A stretch of DNA of 64,000 nucleotides. It comes from Allodiplogaster sudhausi (lineage: Eukaryota; Nematoda; Chromadorea; Rhabditida; Diplogasteridae). The stretch spans positions 3,342,001 through 3,406,000 of the forward strand of contig CALZFC010000017.1 in NCBI GenBank assembly GCA_945643635.1, written 5' to 3'. The number at the start of each line of letters is the position of its first letter. Position 1 is the first letter of the stretch. The notes beneath the pieces were generated by a model that saw only the letters and a program-made list of their open reading frames with translations, was not told where the DNA came from and made no database searches. Position numbers and translations under genes: made by a program. Shown here piece after piece: positions 38,243-48,191 of the stretch.

Positions 38243-38514
38243 CACTCTTTCTGAAGGAAAGAGTGCAATTATCGGGGAAAATTGGTAGAAGATCAATATT
38301 GATGGGAGATCTAATGGGAGAATAAGTGTGATTGGGAAAGCGATATACTTGGAAAATGAGAAATGAAAGGAAGGAAAGAGGAGAGATTGCAGCAAATGAG
38401 AGTTCTGAGAAGCAGAAAGGCAAGAGTTGGATTGTGGGAAATGAGAGAAGGTAGAAAACCAGCAAGTAGAAAGTTGGGGAGGAACCCGGAGAAGTGAGAA
38501 TGAATCCATTTATG

Positions 38515-38566
38515 TGTTTGGCTGTTTTTATAGGGCCCGGAACTGCTGACCTTTGCAATTTCAACA
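38515..38566 (-). promoter_or_regulatory. TATA-containing upstream module of the minus kinase
   Basis: On the minus strand it reads GTTGAAATTGCAAAGGTCAG, then a GC-rich spacer and TATAAAAACAGCCAAAC. The same arrangement precedes the plus kinase (39,232-39,283). The shared AAAGGTCAGCA includes an AGGTCA nuclear-receptor half-site. It lies about 270-320 bases upstream of the ATG, with a likely TATA box. Confidence 0.55.
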
Positions 38567-39231
38567 TGTTTTGATGATTTCACAAAGACATTATGTAAAA
38601 ATGCGCGGGTACATGAGTTTGTCGACTTATAAAAGTATAGTATCATTCATAATCGATCGCTTTCACCGTAAATTTACTAGCACTTCTAACAATTTAAACT
38701 TGTTTAAAATAATTATTCATCTTATATCTTTTCAGTTTGGTAATGCGCTTCGTATGAGAATCGAAATCATCATAATGATCAAAACACTTTGCGATGAATA
38801 ACTTATTCATGTACATATTTTACAATCTGTACGGAGAAAATGCCCTGAATTTAAGTGACAGCCTTAGAAATCATAAGTAATGTAACAGTTTGGAATGATT
38901 AATTGATTATTGTATTTCCTATTCTAATTGGAAATTGATCCTGAATATATATACTTGGCAAGCGAAATAATCATAATATTCGTAGCTTTTTGGAATGAAT
39001 AATTAATTGTGTATTTACCTATTTAAAAGGTAAAAAATTTTCATTACAGACGAAATAATCATAATAATCATAACAATTTGAGATGAAAAAAACGATTGGT
39101 TTATTCCTATATACATATATGTGTATATGGAAAATTATCCTGAATTTACGTAACTTCGGAAAATTGTTTTCATAAGACGATGAACTCAATATTAAAATAA
39201 TAATAAAATGAACACAAGTTCATCACTGACC

Positions 39232-39283
39232 TGTTGAACTTGCAAAGGTCAGCAACTGCTTGGCAATATAAAAGAAGCCAAAA
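39232..39283 (+). promoter_or_regulatory. TATA-containing upstream module of the plus kinase
   Basis: It reads GTTGAACTTGCAAAGGTCAG, a short spacer, then ATATAAAAGAAGCCAAAAG. It mirrors the module at 38,515-38,566 in inverted orientation, so the duplication included the promoter. Conservation of the AGGTCA word and TATA box through otherwise diverged upstream sequence suggests function. Confidence 0.55.
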
Positions 39284-39543
39284 GGAGAAAGTTGACTCAT
39301 TCTCACTTCGCTTCTCATCGGCTGCCGGCTCCTTCCCAGCTTTCTCTCTCGTCGGTTTCTCTGCTCTCTCCTCAGGATCTCTCTGCCCTCTACAATCCCC
39401 CTGCTCCCTCCCCTCCGTTTGCATTTCACGTTCTTATCTTTTCTCCCTCTTTCTCGAATCATCCTCCTCAAAATAAGATCCATATTATCCTCCACCTTGG
39501 CCTGCCACTATTATTCCAAAAATCTACTCTCTTCAGAAACGCG

Positions 39544-41772
39544 ATGGGATCCAACAACGACGGAGATCTCTACAATCAGCCGTTTTACCACGGCCTTATC
39601 ACTCGTGAAGACGTCAAGGTGGCTCCTAATCTCTCGTCGAAGGCGGACAAATAGACTGATAAAAGAATAATGCAAATCGGGATATCACTGAATTGTGTTT
39701 CTGTGAGAAATTGTGTATGAACTTTGAATAAAGATTGGCAGAAAATGTCATATTTTTGATTAAAATTGAATATGCATAAAGTCTAAAATAGAAAATAGAA
39801 AACCCACCGGTGATAGGGTGAATGTTATGCAATAGTGATTATTAATTAACAAATGCAGAATCATTTATTTCAGTCGTTCCTGCATCAACCGGGCGATTTC
39901 CTCGTGCGGATGACGGAGCCCACAAAGCCCGGCCAGCGCGAGTACGTCATCTCCGTGCTGACGGAGAAGGACCAGGCGGTTCGTCTGCTTCTCTCGCCTC
40001 TCTTCTCTCTTCGCTCTCTCTTCTCTACCAAGAACTCTCTTTCATCCTTTTCTTCAAATTGCCGCTAGCCCTGTCTTGATGTCATCCCTCCCCTCTCTCT
40101 CACACTTCTCTAAACCCCTCTCTCTTTTCAGCCCAAACACTTCGTGATCAACAAGATTGGCGACAAGTACTCGATCGAGCGCCCTCACATCTTCGACTCG
40201 GTCCACCAGCTTGTCGACTTTCACATCTCCTCGAAGTCGTCTCTCACTTCGGTGAATGTTGTTTTTTTACTGTCATAATAGTTAATATAAATGAGGGCAA
40301 TGCTCGTAATTAAAAATATATAATTTATAATATATTTTTATAGAAACAGCCTGTTGTGCTCAAGTCGCCCATCGGTCGCCGCAACTGGGAACTCGACCAC
40401 GAGGACATCGAAAGCACGAAGAAGCTCGGCGAGGGCGCCTTTGGAGAAGTCGGCCTTTCATTCTCAAGCGGAATTTCCTATTGAAACTAGCAACAGGCAG
40501 AAACTGCTTTTTTGCTCTAATTAATTTCTTGCCCATTTTCAGGTACACCTCGGGAAGTGGAGGTCGAGGAAGATGGGCAAGGAGCTTCCGTGTGCGATAA
40601 AGCTGGCCAAGCTGGACGCCATGACGAAGGAGCAGATCAAGGAGATCATGAGCGAGGTTGGGAATTTGGGTGTATTTATGTTTTAAAATTAAATAATCAT
40701 GTTTTATTTGCAGGCTCGCCTGATGCGCTTCTTCGACCACCCGAACATCGTCCGCCTGTATGTTGTGGCCTCGCGCAAGGAGCCCCTCATGCTCGTCATG
40801 GAGCTGGTTTGAAGCGATTTTTTCTAGTTTTTTTAAAAGTTATTATTAAAAGATATAACTTAAGAGTAAACTTTTCAAACAATGCAGTTTTTCAGGCCAA
40901 TCAGGGTTCGCTCGACGGCTACCTCCAGAAGAACGCAGTCTCGATGGAGACCAAGAACGAAATGGTCCTTCAGGTTATATTTCACTTCATTCATATCTAT
41001 TTCGAATATTTTTAGTACTCATTAAATGTAACTTATTCTGATAATATCTTTTCAAAACTGTTAGATACATTGAAGGAAAGTTCTTTGCAGGCTGCGTGGG
41101 GAATCGAGTACCTCCACGATAAGAACTGCCTCCACCGGGACATCGCAGCGTGCAACTGCCTGTACGGCGACAACAAGGTTATTTCATTTTTGAAATTAAA
41201 ATATTAAAATAAATATTCCTAATTAGTAAAAGATTTCTTTTTAATGATTTAATTTTTTTATGTCAAGATTGCGGACTTCGGGCTCTCGCGCGCAGGCAAC
41301 ATCTACCAGATGGACCCGAAGAGCAGGGTTAGGATTGCCTTTCAACCTACATATGTATCACCAGCACCTTCCCCTCTCATTACGTCGCCTCTCTTAATCC
41401 TTGCTAATTTTCCTTTCGCTTTTCTGGTCCCGATTCGCTGGCTGGCCCCCGAGACGATCAAGACTGCGATGTACTCCCAGAAGACCGACGTCTTCTCGTT
41501 TGGTAAGAAAGTCTGGAGGAATATCATTTCGGGAGAAATATACTTTTCGTTACGAAATGAAATACGAATGAGAATATTATACAAACATTATTTTTTAAAT
41601 ACTTTTATAATTGCAGGAATCCTGGTGTGGGAGATCTACCACAACGGCGTGGAGCCGTACCCTGGAATGCGCGTCATGGAAGTGGCCCAGAAGGTGGTCG
41701 GCGAAGGCTACCGCATGGCCTTCGACCCGGCCTTGGGTGTCCGAGATGACGTCATCCAGTTCATCCTGGTAA
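39544..41772 (+). pseudogene. SH2-tyrosine kinase (Fer/Fes, spe-8-like), 3'-truncated at the Maverick
   Basis: Exons: 39,544-about 39,620 (MGSNNDGDLYNQPFYHG); 39,873-39,978 (SH2, HQPGDFLVRM...REYVISVLTEKDQA); 40,132-40,252 (PKHFVINKIGDKYSIE); 40,345-40,449 (LGEGAFGE); 40,543-40,656 (PCAIKLAK); 40,714-40,806; 40,897-40,973; 41,091-41,176 (CLHRDIAACNCLYG); 41,268-41,327 (ADFGLSRAGNIYQMDP); 41,432-41,501 (RWLAPETIKTAMYSQKTDVF); 41,617-41,768. Both SH2 and kinase frames are open. However, the catalytic loop has AAC where the sister copy has AAR, the acceptor before RWLAPE reads CTG instead of CAG (about 41,431), and the last exon seen in the sister copy is missing. The Maverick starts just downstream, so its insertion probably removed or displaced the C-terminus. 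Confidence 0.75.
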
Positions 41773-42149
41773 GACATGTTTTCTTGTTTGAAGAAGATGA
41801 TATAAAATTTGACATTTTCAGGTATTAGCTAAAACAAAATTGAAAGATGTGATGCGAGAGTAGTATGTAATCGGTCGGGTCTGGCGCACTTTTTTGCCCA
41901 TTTTCAATTTTCGCACTTTTTTGATCATTTTCATGCATTTACAAAGCCAAAACAGTGCTTAACTCACTCAAAACATGTCATTTTTGAAAAAAGTCATTTT
42001 TGGGCAAATCTGAGAATATTCCATTTTGCCCACTTTCTCAAAACAGAGATTTTTTTACTAACATTTACCTTTTTGCCCACTTTCTCAAAACAAGATAGGC
42101 CCTTTTTCTATTCTCTCAAAAAAAACTAAAATAATTTCAATCTTATTAA

Positions 42150-42587
42150 ATGACAAAATTCCGGAAAGATCTAACACCTTTAACCAACGTAGGTCTTACA
42201 GAAATGGTAAAAATATTGAAAATAAAAGACTTTAGAGGCATTTTCATGCGTGATAATCTGCCAAATCATCTAAAAGAGCAAGAAGTTGGAATTGTAAATC
42301 TCGACTCGAGTAGTAATACTGGTACTCATTGGGTCTGTTATAAAAAGATAAAAGATAAGACCTTTTATTTCGATTCTTTCGGATTAGATCCACCTCAAGA
42401 ACTTTTAAGTTATCTGAAAGGTAATTCAAGTTCTGCAGACGAAAAAGATAAAAGAAATGTGGTTGAATGTTCAACATTCCAAATTCAAGAATTTGGAACA
42501 CATCATTGTGGATATTATTGTCTTCTCCTTTTGAAATTGTTGGAAAATCATGATTTCAAAAATACTATTTTATCACTCTTGATGTAG
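42150..42587 (+). CDS. Adenain-like cysteine protease (Maverick)
   Basis: This 145-residue protease of the adenovirus proteinase/Ulp1 fold is expected to process capsid proteins during maturation. The catalytic set is visible: His60 in TGTHWVCY, the acidic residue in FYFDSFG (Asp75), the oxyanion Gln around 111-113, and nucleophile Cys120 in GTHHCGYYC. Length is slightly short for adenain (about 200) but usual for Polintons. It is the leftmost gene, transcribed rightward, convergent with the polymerase. The frame is intact. Confidence 0.88.
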   Translation: MTKFRKDLTPLTNVGLTEMVKILKIKDFRGIFMRDNLPNHLKEQEVGIVNLDSSSNTGTHWVCYKKIKDKTFYFDSFGLDPPQELLSYLKGNSSSADEKDKRNVVECSTFQIQEFGTHHCGYYCLLLLKLLENHDFKNTILSLLM

Positions 42588-42672
42588 AAGATCTGATTTT
42601 ATATGAACACTACCAAAAGCAATAGTGCTATGACTATTTTTCAGAATATATCGTTTATGCTCTGTTGAAATT

Positions 42673-42674
42673 TC

Positions 42675-42705
<31 letters not shown>

Positions 42706-44481
42706 TGATTCATTGTTATTTAAAGCTACTTTATTCTGAGATTGTGTATAAATCTGATGTTTCACAGCTCTAATTGTGAATTGTTTCCTCCTAACAACAG
42801 TTTTGTCAAAGAGACATTTTTTGTAATCAACTACACTTAATTCATTCTTAACAACATTCTTTTTAACACCTTTACTCTTTTTAATCTCATCTCCAGGTTT
42901 CATTTTTTTCGGGAGATAAGGATTCTCTTTTTCTTTTTGTTTTATTTGATCATAGAGTTTTATAAACGATTCACGTGTTTCTTCAGCAATCTTGAAAGCA
43001 TATTGTTTAGGTTTTAATCCTACTATTTCTTCCATTATCAGTCCATTAAGTTCATCTTTGAATTTTCCAATCACTTTCTTATTTTCAATTGAATACAATT
43101 TATGCTCTTCGGGGTATTCACTGAAATCAAAGTGTTTTCGAAAATTTTCGTCGTTCTCAATATCTTCGTAAACATCAGCTGTTTTTATAGCAAGCATTAA
43201 AGAATCTGTGTCTTGATAACACAATTCAGCTTTATCATCATATTTATTCTTAATAACATTGTAATAGAAATCATACATCAAATGTTTACTCAATTCTAAA
43301 ATTGCAAATCCGACATATATAGGTTTATCAAGAACAATGCTAGTTTTCTCCATTTCTACAGCTGTTAGATCACTATTAATAATAATACTTCTTTTAAAGG
43401 TCACTTTCGAAGCCAACTTTATTATCTTATCTTCATTAGAAACTAATCGAACATCAACTCTTTCTCTAACGTTTTCCATAGTTTTTCCAAATACTGCATT
43501 ATTCATTAGTTTGAAAAAATCTTTCTCAAATTCATTTTTCGCTTTTTTGCGAAGGCTAGTGTTTAAATCTATGTATTTGTAGAGCCAATCACTTTCTTTG
43601 AATTTAACAATTCTATGATTTTTTTTCAATTTCATACCGAGTTGTAAACATTGTAACAGATTCTTGTAATGAATAACGTACTTTTCCTTGTCAAAAAAAG
43701 TATTACACAATTTTTTTACTTTTTGTTTACCTATTTTAACATTTTCTGGACACAATGGAAAATCATTGTGTAGAATGTGGAGTTCTTCAGGATACTCTAA
43801 ATCTACTTCGAGTATACAACCCTTTTCTGCTGATTTCAAGCTTTCAATATACTTTTTAGTACAACTCTCCGTTTTGAAACAATTATTATGAATGAGACAC
43901 TCTCCATTATTTAAATTATCAATAATAGCATCATGTTCGAATTCTAAATCTCCAGTAGGTAACTTTTGGCTCATAGCATAACCAAATAAATTATTAGCAT
44001 CTAAATAAAATAGATAGCTTGAATCTTTTTCTGAATCAAAATCTTTCATATATTTATTATTTGCTTTAGCATATCTTTTAACAGCATTAACCATTCCACC
44101 TCGAATTCCTTTCTCAATCATCAGATACATTTCTTTGTCTTTGATTGTATCAAGTTTTACTTCAGTTATTTTTAACATAGCATCCCATGCTAACCCAGGA
44201 GAAGTATAATACCAACACGGATCTAATCCATATATCTGTAAGCTTAACTCTCTAAAATTCTCAAATACATCAGCCAAGAGAAGAACATCATTGTTCATAT
44301 AAACTTTAGTATAATCCCCTAAGTTCTCACAATTCAGTTTTTTCCAGACTAGCTTAGCATAAAGATAATCTTCTTCTGAACACTTTTTACCATTTAGAGT
44401 ATCATCAAATTTTTCAATGCTAGGGAGATGATTTTTTTTCATAAATATCGAATGAATCAATGTATTCATATGGATATACAC
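42673..44481 (-). CDS. Maverick protein-primed DNA polymerase B, C-terminal polymerase half
   Basis: This 602-codon frame continues the polymerase of 44,420-46,219 in another frame. It shows exonuclease motif III (NNDVLLLADVFENF), polymerase motif A (YLDANNLFGYAM), motif B (LMNNAVFGKTMEN) and motif C (YQDTDSL). It copies the element's DNA using a protein primer. The start codon given by the frame is not a real start: coding homology enters by a shift at an 8-A run (44,432-44,439 on the plus strand as T), right after the YPYEYIDSFD phrase of the upstream frame. The C-terminus ends in an NQSI repeat made by a TGAT tetranucleotide run (42,678-42,706). Confidence 0.9.
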
Positions 44482-46219
44482 CTTTTCTTTTCATAAGCTC
44501 GAAGATCTCATTATTCGCTTGATTAAGTTCAAAAATCTCATTATTTTTCGAATTTTCCAGACTTTCATAATATTGTTTTGTGAAATTCATCTGATTTTCA
44601 TTCAGATTTTTAGCTAGAACGTCTAAAGATGATGGAAGAAAACTGAATGAATCTAGAAATCTTATTTCATAAAATTCATCATCATCATATTTTTTATAAG
44701 GTTTCACATAACTGAAACTGATTATTTTTTCTGTATTACTAGGTATGCTTCTAATTTCTAGGTTATTTTCCTTCAAATATATTGTACTATCAATATCCTT
44801 AATAATATGATGTGAATCATACCCTTTTAGATTATGGAAGAAACCAGGAATGAATTTATTTTTACGTTTTAAAAGATTACATTTTCCACAAAGCACTCCA
44901 CGATATTCACCTGTCCAATGATCATGATCTCTCATTTTAGTTGTGCTCATATCTTCATTGTTAAAAGTAACATGACAATTAGGACAATTTGTCTGATTAT
45001 TATATTCATTCCACTCTTTTTGAGTTAGCTTGTTCATTTCAACATCTGGAAGATTCATAATCTTCTGCGAAATGTTAATGATGTATTTATTGAATTCTAA
45101 TATAGTGTTATATCCGATGTAGGATTTCATATCATAAATAGTTTTTGTATACGAATCAACAACAATTACACAAAATCCAGATGGAATGTGTTTTCCTTCA
45201 TTTGAAGTACACGAAATATCTTGAAAATATTTATAATGAGCATTTCTGAACTTCTTAATAATACTCTCGAAATCTGCATAGATTATATATCTATGTTTTT
45301 GTGTCTTTTTAAGACTTTCAAATTGAACATACTTTTTATGAGAAAATATATGTTCTAAAGGTTTATTTTTACTACAATCTTCTTGATGTCTTAAGTATTT
45401 GTCATTATCATAATAAGCTGAATGACATCTCACGCAGAATCTCTTATAGTGTTCCCCCTCAGTATTATTCAGTCTATTTAAGCTCGTGATGAGAATATAA
45501 TGACTTTCACCTTTTGCATTCTCCAAGTAGAGAAGATTAATTATTTTATGTTCATCTTTTGTGAATCTTCGTGAGGGCCGACATCTAATTATACTATTTC
45601 TGATTTTTTTGTCTTTCCGTTTACTGAATTCTTCTTTTGAGCATTTGAATACATGAACTACTAGATCATTCATCATCTCAAATTTATCAATATCTCTGAT
45701 TTTAAAAGGGAATTCCAAACCATCAAATTTTAATTCATTTTCAAATTCTCGATATTTAGAAACTCTTTCTCGATCTCTTTCAGCTGGATGTAAATGAGCT
45801 AAAATACACCACATGAAACACTTATCATCATAATTTTTGATATTTATTGTCGCTTTTTTGTTTTCGATCCATTTAGGTGATTTCATATAAGAAGCTCCAC
45901 TTGGAGAATCAAAAATAGTTTGATTCATTTCAAGATAATTAATTCCTGATATAGTAAATCCTGATCCTCGTGCTTGCAAATTCTCCATATTACCTCTCAA
46001 TTCTTGACAAGCATTTTGATAAAATTCACTTCGATCTTCACCAATACACAATTCTTTAACTTCAGATCTCACTGCAAAAGTTTCCTCTGTTCCATCTTTC
46101 TTTTGTTTGAATTCTAATTTGAAACTCACTTTAACATTTTTATCTCGCTGAATATCATTAATTACAAATTTTTTGTTATTTTCGAAGAAAGAATTCATAA
46201 TATTTGTAATGATTTTCAC
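44420..46219 (-). CDS. Maverick DNA polymerase B, N-terminal exonuclease half
   Basis: This 599-codon frame carries the zinc-finger-like CVRC...H...C at about residues 262-282, exonuclease motif I YADFES (about 314-319), exonuclease motif II in HNLKGYDSHH, and the GVYPYEYIDSFD phrase that in Polinton polymerases runs straight on into the next segment. Instead it stops after an 8-A homopolymer; the other half lies in the frame of 42,673-44,481. At 46,219 the frame begins with GTG; the open frame runs upstream to about 46,320 without ATG, so the true start is unknown. With the shift the polymerase is probably inactive. Confidence 0.9.
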   Translation of the reverse strand: MKIITNIMNSFFENNKKFVINDIQRDKNVKVSFKLEFKQKKDGTEETFAVRSEVKELCIGEDRSEFYQNACQELRGNMENLQARGSGFTISGINYLEMNQTIFDSPSGASYMKSPKWIENKKATINIKNYDDKCFMWCILAHLHPAERDRERVSKYREFENELKFDGLEFPFKIRDIDKFEMMNDLVVHVFKCSKEEFSKRKDKKIRNSIIRCRPSRRFTKDEHKIINLLYLENAKGESHYILITSLNRLNNTEGEHYKRFCVRCHSAYYDNDKYLRHQEDCSKNKPLEHIFSHKKYVQFESLKKTQKHRYIIYADFESIIKKFRNAHYKYFQDISCTSNEGKHIPSGFCVIVVDSYTKTIYDMKSYIGYNTILEFNKYIINISQKIMNLPDVEMNKLTQKEWNEYNNQTNCPNCHVTFNNEDMSTTKMRDHDHWTGEYRGVLCGKCNLLKRKNKFIPGFFHNLKGYDSHHIIKDIDSTIYLKENNLEIRSIPSNTEKIISFSYVKPYKKYDDDEFYEIRFLDSFSFLPSSLDVLAKNLNENQMNFTKQYYESLENSKNNEIFELNQANNEIFELMKRKGVYPYEYIDSFDIYEKKSSP

Positions 46220-46308
46220 ATAATAATCAAGTCCTCTTTTATCAAATAGATCAAAGTATTTTTCAAAATTGATTTCTTTACCTTTGTTTCTATAAATTGT
46301 ATTTCTTA

Positions 46309-46575
46309 CTACTCCTTTTTTGTTTCTTTATAATCACTGAAAATGAGATCATCAAATGGGAATTCATTATTCAAATCAATTTGAACATCTTCAGCTTCAA
46401 CTAAATTAACTTGTGAATTGCTTCTAATAAAAGTTAGAAGTTCCAGCTTTTTCATTGCTTTGACTTGTTGTGAATTAAGCATTCTTCTACTTTTCACATT
46501 ACCAGATAAGATGTCAAGAATTCTGTTCACTTCTTTACGTAGATCATCTCTTGACATTGATTCGAAATGATCCAT
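46309..46575 (-). CDS. Small Maverick protein of unknown function (88 aa)
   Basis: It is acidic and charged, starts MDHFESMSRDDLRKEV, and lies just 5' of the polymerase on the same strand, overlapping the start of the polymerase's open region. A MKKLELLTFI segment resembles MKKKEMIDFI in the neighbouring minus-strand frame at 46,651, suggesting two related small proteins. I do not recognise a family. Confidence 0.5.
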   Translation of the reverse strand: MDHFESMSRDDLRKEVNRILDILSGNVKSRRMLNSQQVKAMKKLELLTFIRSNSQVNLVEAEDVQIDLNNEFPFDDLIFSDYKETKKE

Positions 46576-46650
46576 TTTTTGTTATTTAATAGATTATTTT
46601 TTCAATTCTAGAAGGGCTCACCTTGTCCTATTTATTAACAAAAAATTTTT

Positions 46651-46800
46651 TCAAGAAAATTCGTCTTCAAGATTTTCATTCGTTGTATCGTTTTCCGATA
46701 GTTCCATCTTATTAAACATTATAATAAAATCAATCATTTCTTTCTTCTTCATGCTTCTTATTTCTCGAGTTTTTAGGATTTTTTCTAGAATCCAATAAAA
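46651..46800 (-). pseudogene. Remnant of a small Maverick protein
   Basis: The C-terminal part of a minus-strand frame (ILEKILKTREIRSMKKKEMI..., ending NLEDEFS) looks protein-like and related to the 46,309-46,575 product. Upstream of it the frame runs into the 73-base direct repeat and antisense of the next gene, so its N-terminus seems lost by that rearrangement. Confidence 0.35.
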
Positions 46801-46938
46801 AGCTACAAGAAGAAATAATTGAAGAGAAAAATAAAATAGTTGCAACATTGAATTCGGGGGACCAATTCTAGAATCCAATAAAAAGCTACAAGAAGAAATA
46901 ATTGAAGAGAAAAATAAAATAGTTGCAACATTGAATTC
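46783..46938. repeat. 73-bp direct duplication in the Maverick
   Basis: TTCTAGAATCCAATAAAAAG... through ...ACATTGAATTC occurs at 46,783-46,855 and again, base for base as read, at 46,866-46,938, separated by ten bases. The offset of 83 shifts frame, and the second copy leads into the 232-aa gene. The duplication probably replaced that gene's original start region. Confidence 0.9.
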
Positions 46939-47629
46939 TTTTAAAAATGCTCCTATTTCCAACACTTTACAAATTGATAATCAACAAACTCCTCAAATAA
47001 CTCCTTCTAATTCGAATAATACTCCTTCTAATGTTGTAACAGTTAGCAATTTAATCGTTTCATATCTTCAAGACAATTCAGATAAAAGTAATGCGGGATA
47101 CTCTTTGAGATTCGATAAAACTAATAAGAATTATTCTATTGGAAATAAGATTATCAAATTTGATCAGAATAACATTCAAATTAATGGAGTTGAATACAAT
47201 GCTACTCCTGGACTCTTTGAATTACTAACAAAGAAATCTCCTGATTTGAATCTAATCATAGATAATGATACTAATTCTTATAAAAATATACTGATTTGCT
47301 CAGACGCTTTGTATCATGGATTTGATAAAAATAGTAAAAGATATAATTCTGATTCAAGTGATAAATGGAAATTCATAAAAGATAATTATTTTGTGACAAA
47401 ATCACAAGATTCTCAAAGTTCTATTGGAACAAAAACTGGTTCAAATATAGATTTTCTACCATCAAATCCTAACTCACTGATAGAATCTCTAAGATTATCA
47501 ATTGGATCTTATCAAGCTGGAAATACTTCAGAATACAACAAAATACATTCAATTTTAGATGAATTAATCCGTCAGAAGAAAATAAAAAAGAAAGATCTTG
47601 GGGTTATTTATTTGAATATAGGTTTATAA
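46931..47629 (+). CDS. Conserved Polinton protein of unknown function (232 aa)
   Basis: The middle (KIIKFDQNNIQINGVEYNA..TPGLFELLTKKSP) and tail (FLPSNPNSLIESLRL...LDELIRQK) follow a pattern I know from a common Polinton hypothetical protein whose C-terminal domain reads as a short beta-rich unit followed by helices. Its role is unproved; virion or nucleoprotein function is a guess. No ATG is available: the frame starts at TTG or runs back into the 73-base repeat, so the N-terminus is uncertain or damaged. Confidence 0.6.
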   Translation: MNSFKNAPISNTLQIDNQQTPQITPSNSNNTPSNVVTVSNLIVSYLQDNSDKSNAGYSLRFDKTNKNYSIGNKIIKFDQNNIQINGVEYNATPGLFELLTKKSPDLNLIIDNDTNSYKNILICSDALYHGFDKNSKRYNSDSSDKWKFIKDNYFVTKSQDSQSSIGTKTGSNIDFLPSNPNSLIESLRLSIGSYQAGNTSEYNKIHSILDELIRQKKIKKKDLGVIYLNIGL

Positions 47630-47679
47630 TTTCATTACAAAGGATCTCCTATAGAAAGTAATATTTGATTTTGATGATT

Positions 47680-47752
47680 AATATAACGTATTGTAACGTA
47701 TCATAATGAATCGTAACGTATTGTAACGTATTGTAACGTTAAATAATAACAA
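47680..47752. repeat. GTATTGTAAC short tandem repeats
   Basis: The word TAACGTATTG/TAACGTATCATAATG recurs five times between 47,680 and 47,745, in the gap between two rightward Maverick genes. It may be an upstream regulatory array or a simple repeat. Confidence 0.6.
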
Positions 47753-47785
47753 TGCATGAATCATTATAAAAATTTCTTTAATTAA

Positions 47786-48163
47786 ATGGAAAAGACTGCA
47801 TCTTTACAATTAGCTAGACAATTCGTTAAAGAACAAGAAAACTCACCTATTAAGATTAAGAAAACTGTTTGGATTAAGAAATATAATTATGCTGTTAAAA
47901 CATTGTATGATGGATTACATCAATTAGAGAAAGAAAATGGAATAAACATTAGTAAGTACATCGATAAAAATACTTTGAATTTAGATGAAAATGGTAAATT
48001 CAAATCAATAAGTAATAATACAAATGATATTGAAAATAAAACTACAATCTCAAAGGACAGTTGTCTATCAAAAAAATTGGATCTTTTAAAATTCACAGAT
48101 GGAAGTAAAAAACAAATAAAAGATGATAAATGGAACATTGTAGAGAAGAATTTGAAATATTAA
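47786..48163 (+). CDS. Maverick protein of unknown function (125 aa)
   Basis: It is Lys-rich (KTASLQLARQFVKEQENS, then KIKKTVWIKKYNYAVK) and lies in the rightward cluster between the 232-aa and 205-aa genes. No family is recognised. A basic protein at this place could bind the element DNA; that is inference only. Confidence 0.5.
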   Translation: MEKTASLQLARQFVKEQENSPIKIKKTVWIKKYNYAVKTLYDGLHQLEKENGINISKYIDKNTLNLDENGKFKSISNNTNDIENKTTISKDSCLSKKLDLLKFTDGSKKQIKDDKWNIVEKNLKY

Positions 48164-48191
48164 AAAATCATTCTTTTCAGTGTTATAATAA

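Noticed and set aside
41880..42120. Repeated TTTTTGCCCACTTTCTCAAAAC at the Maverick left end as a CRISPR-like or satellite array
   Set aside because: Only two or three imperfect units with irregular spacing; better read as subterminal repeats of the element.
42150..42587. Host Ulp1/SUMO protease
   Set aside because: The fold is shared, but the small size, AT-rich codon use and position next to PolB and capsid genes fit Maverick adenain.
44420..44481. Programmed ribosomal frameshift in PolB
   Set aside because: The A8 run could support slippage, but no downstream structure or family precedent is visible, and a simple indel in a decaying element is more likely. Kept only as an alternative.
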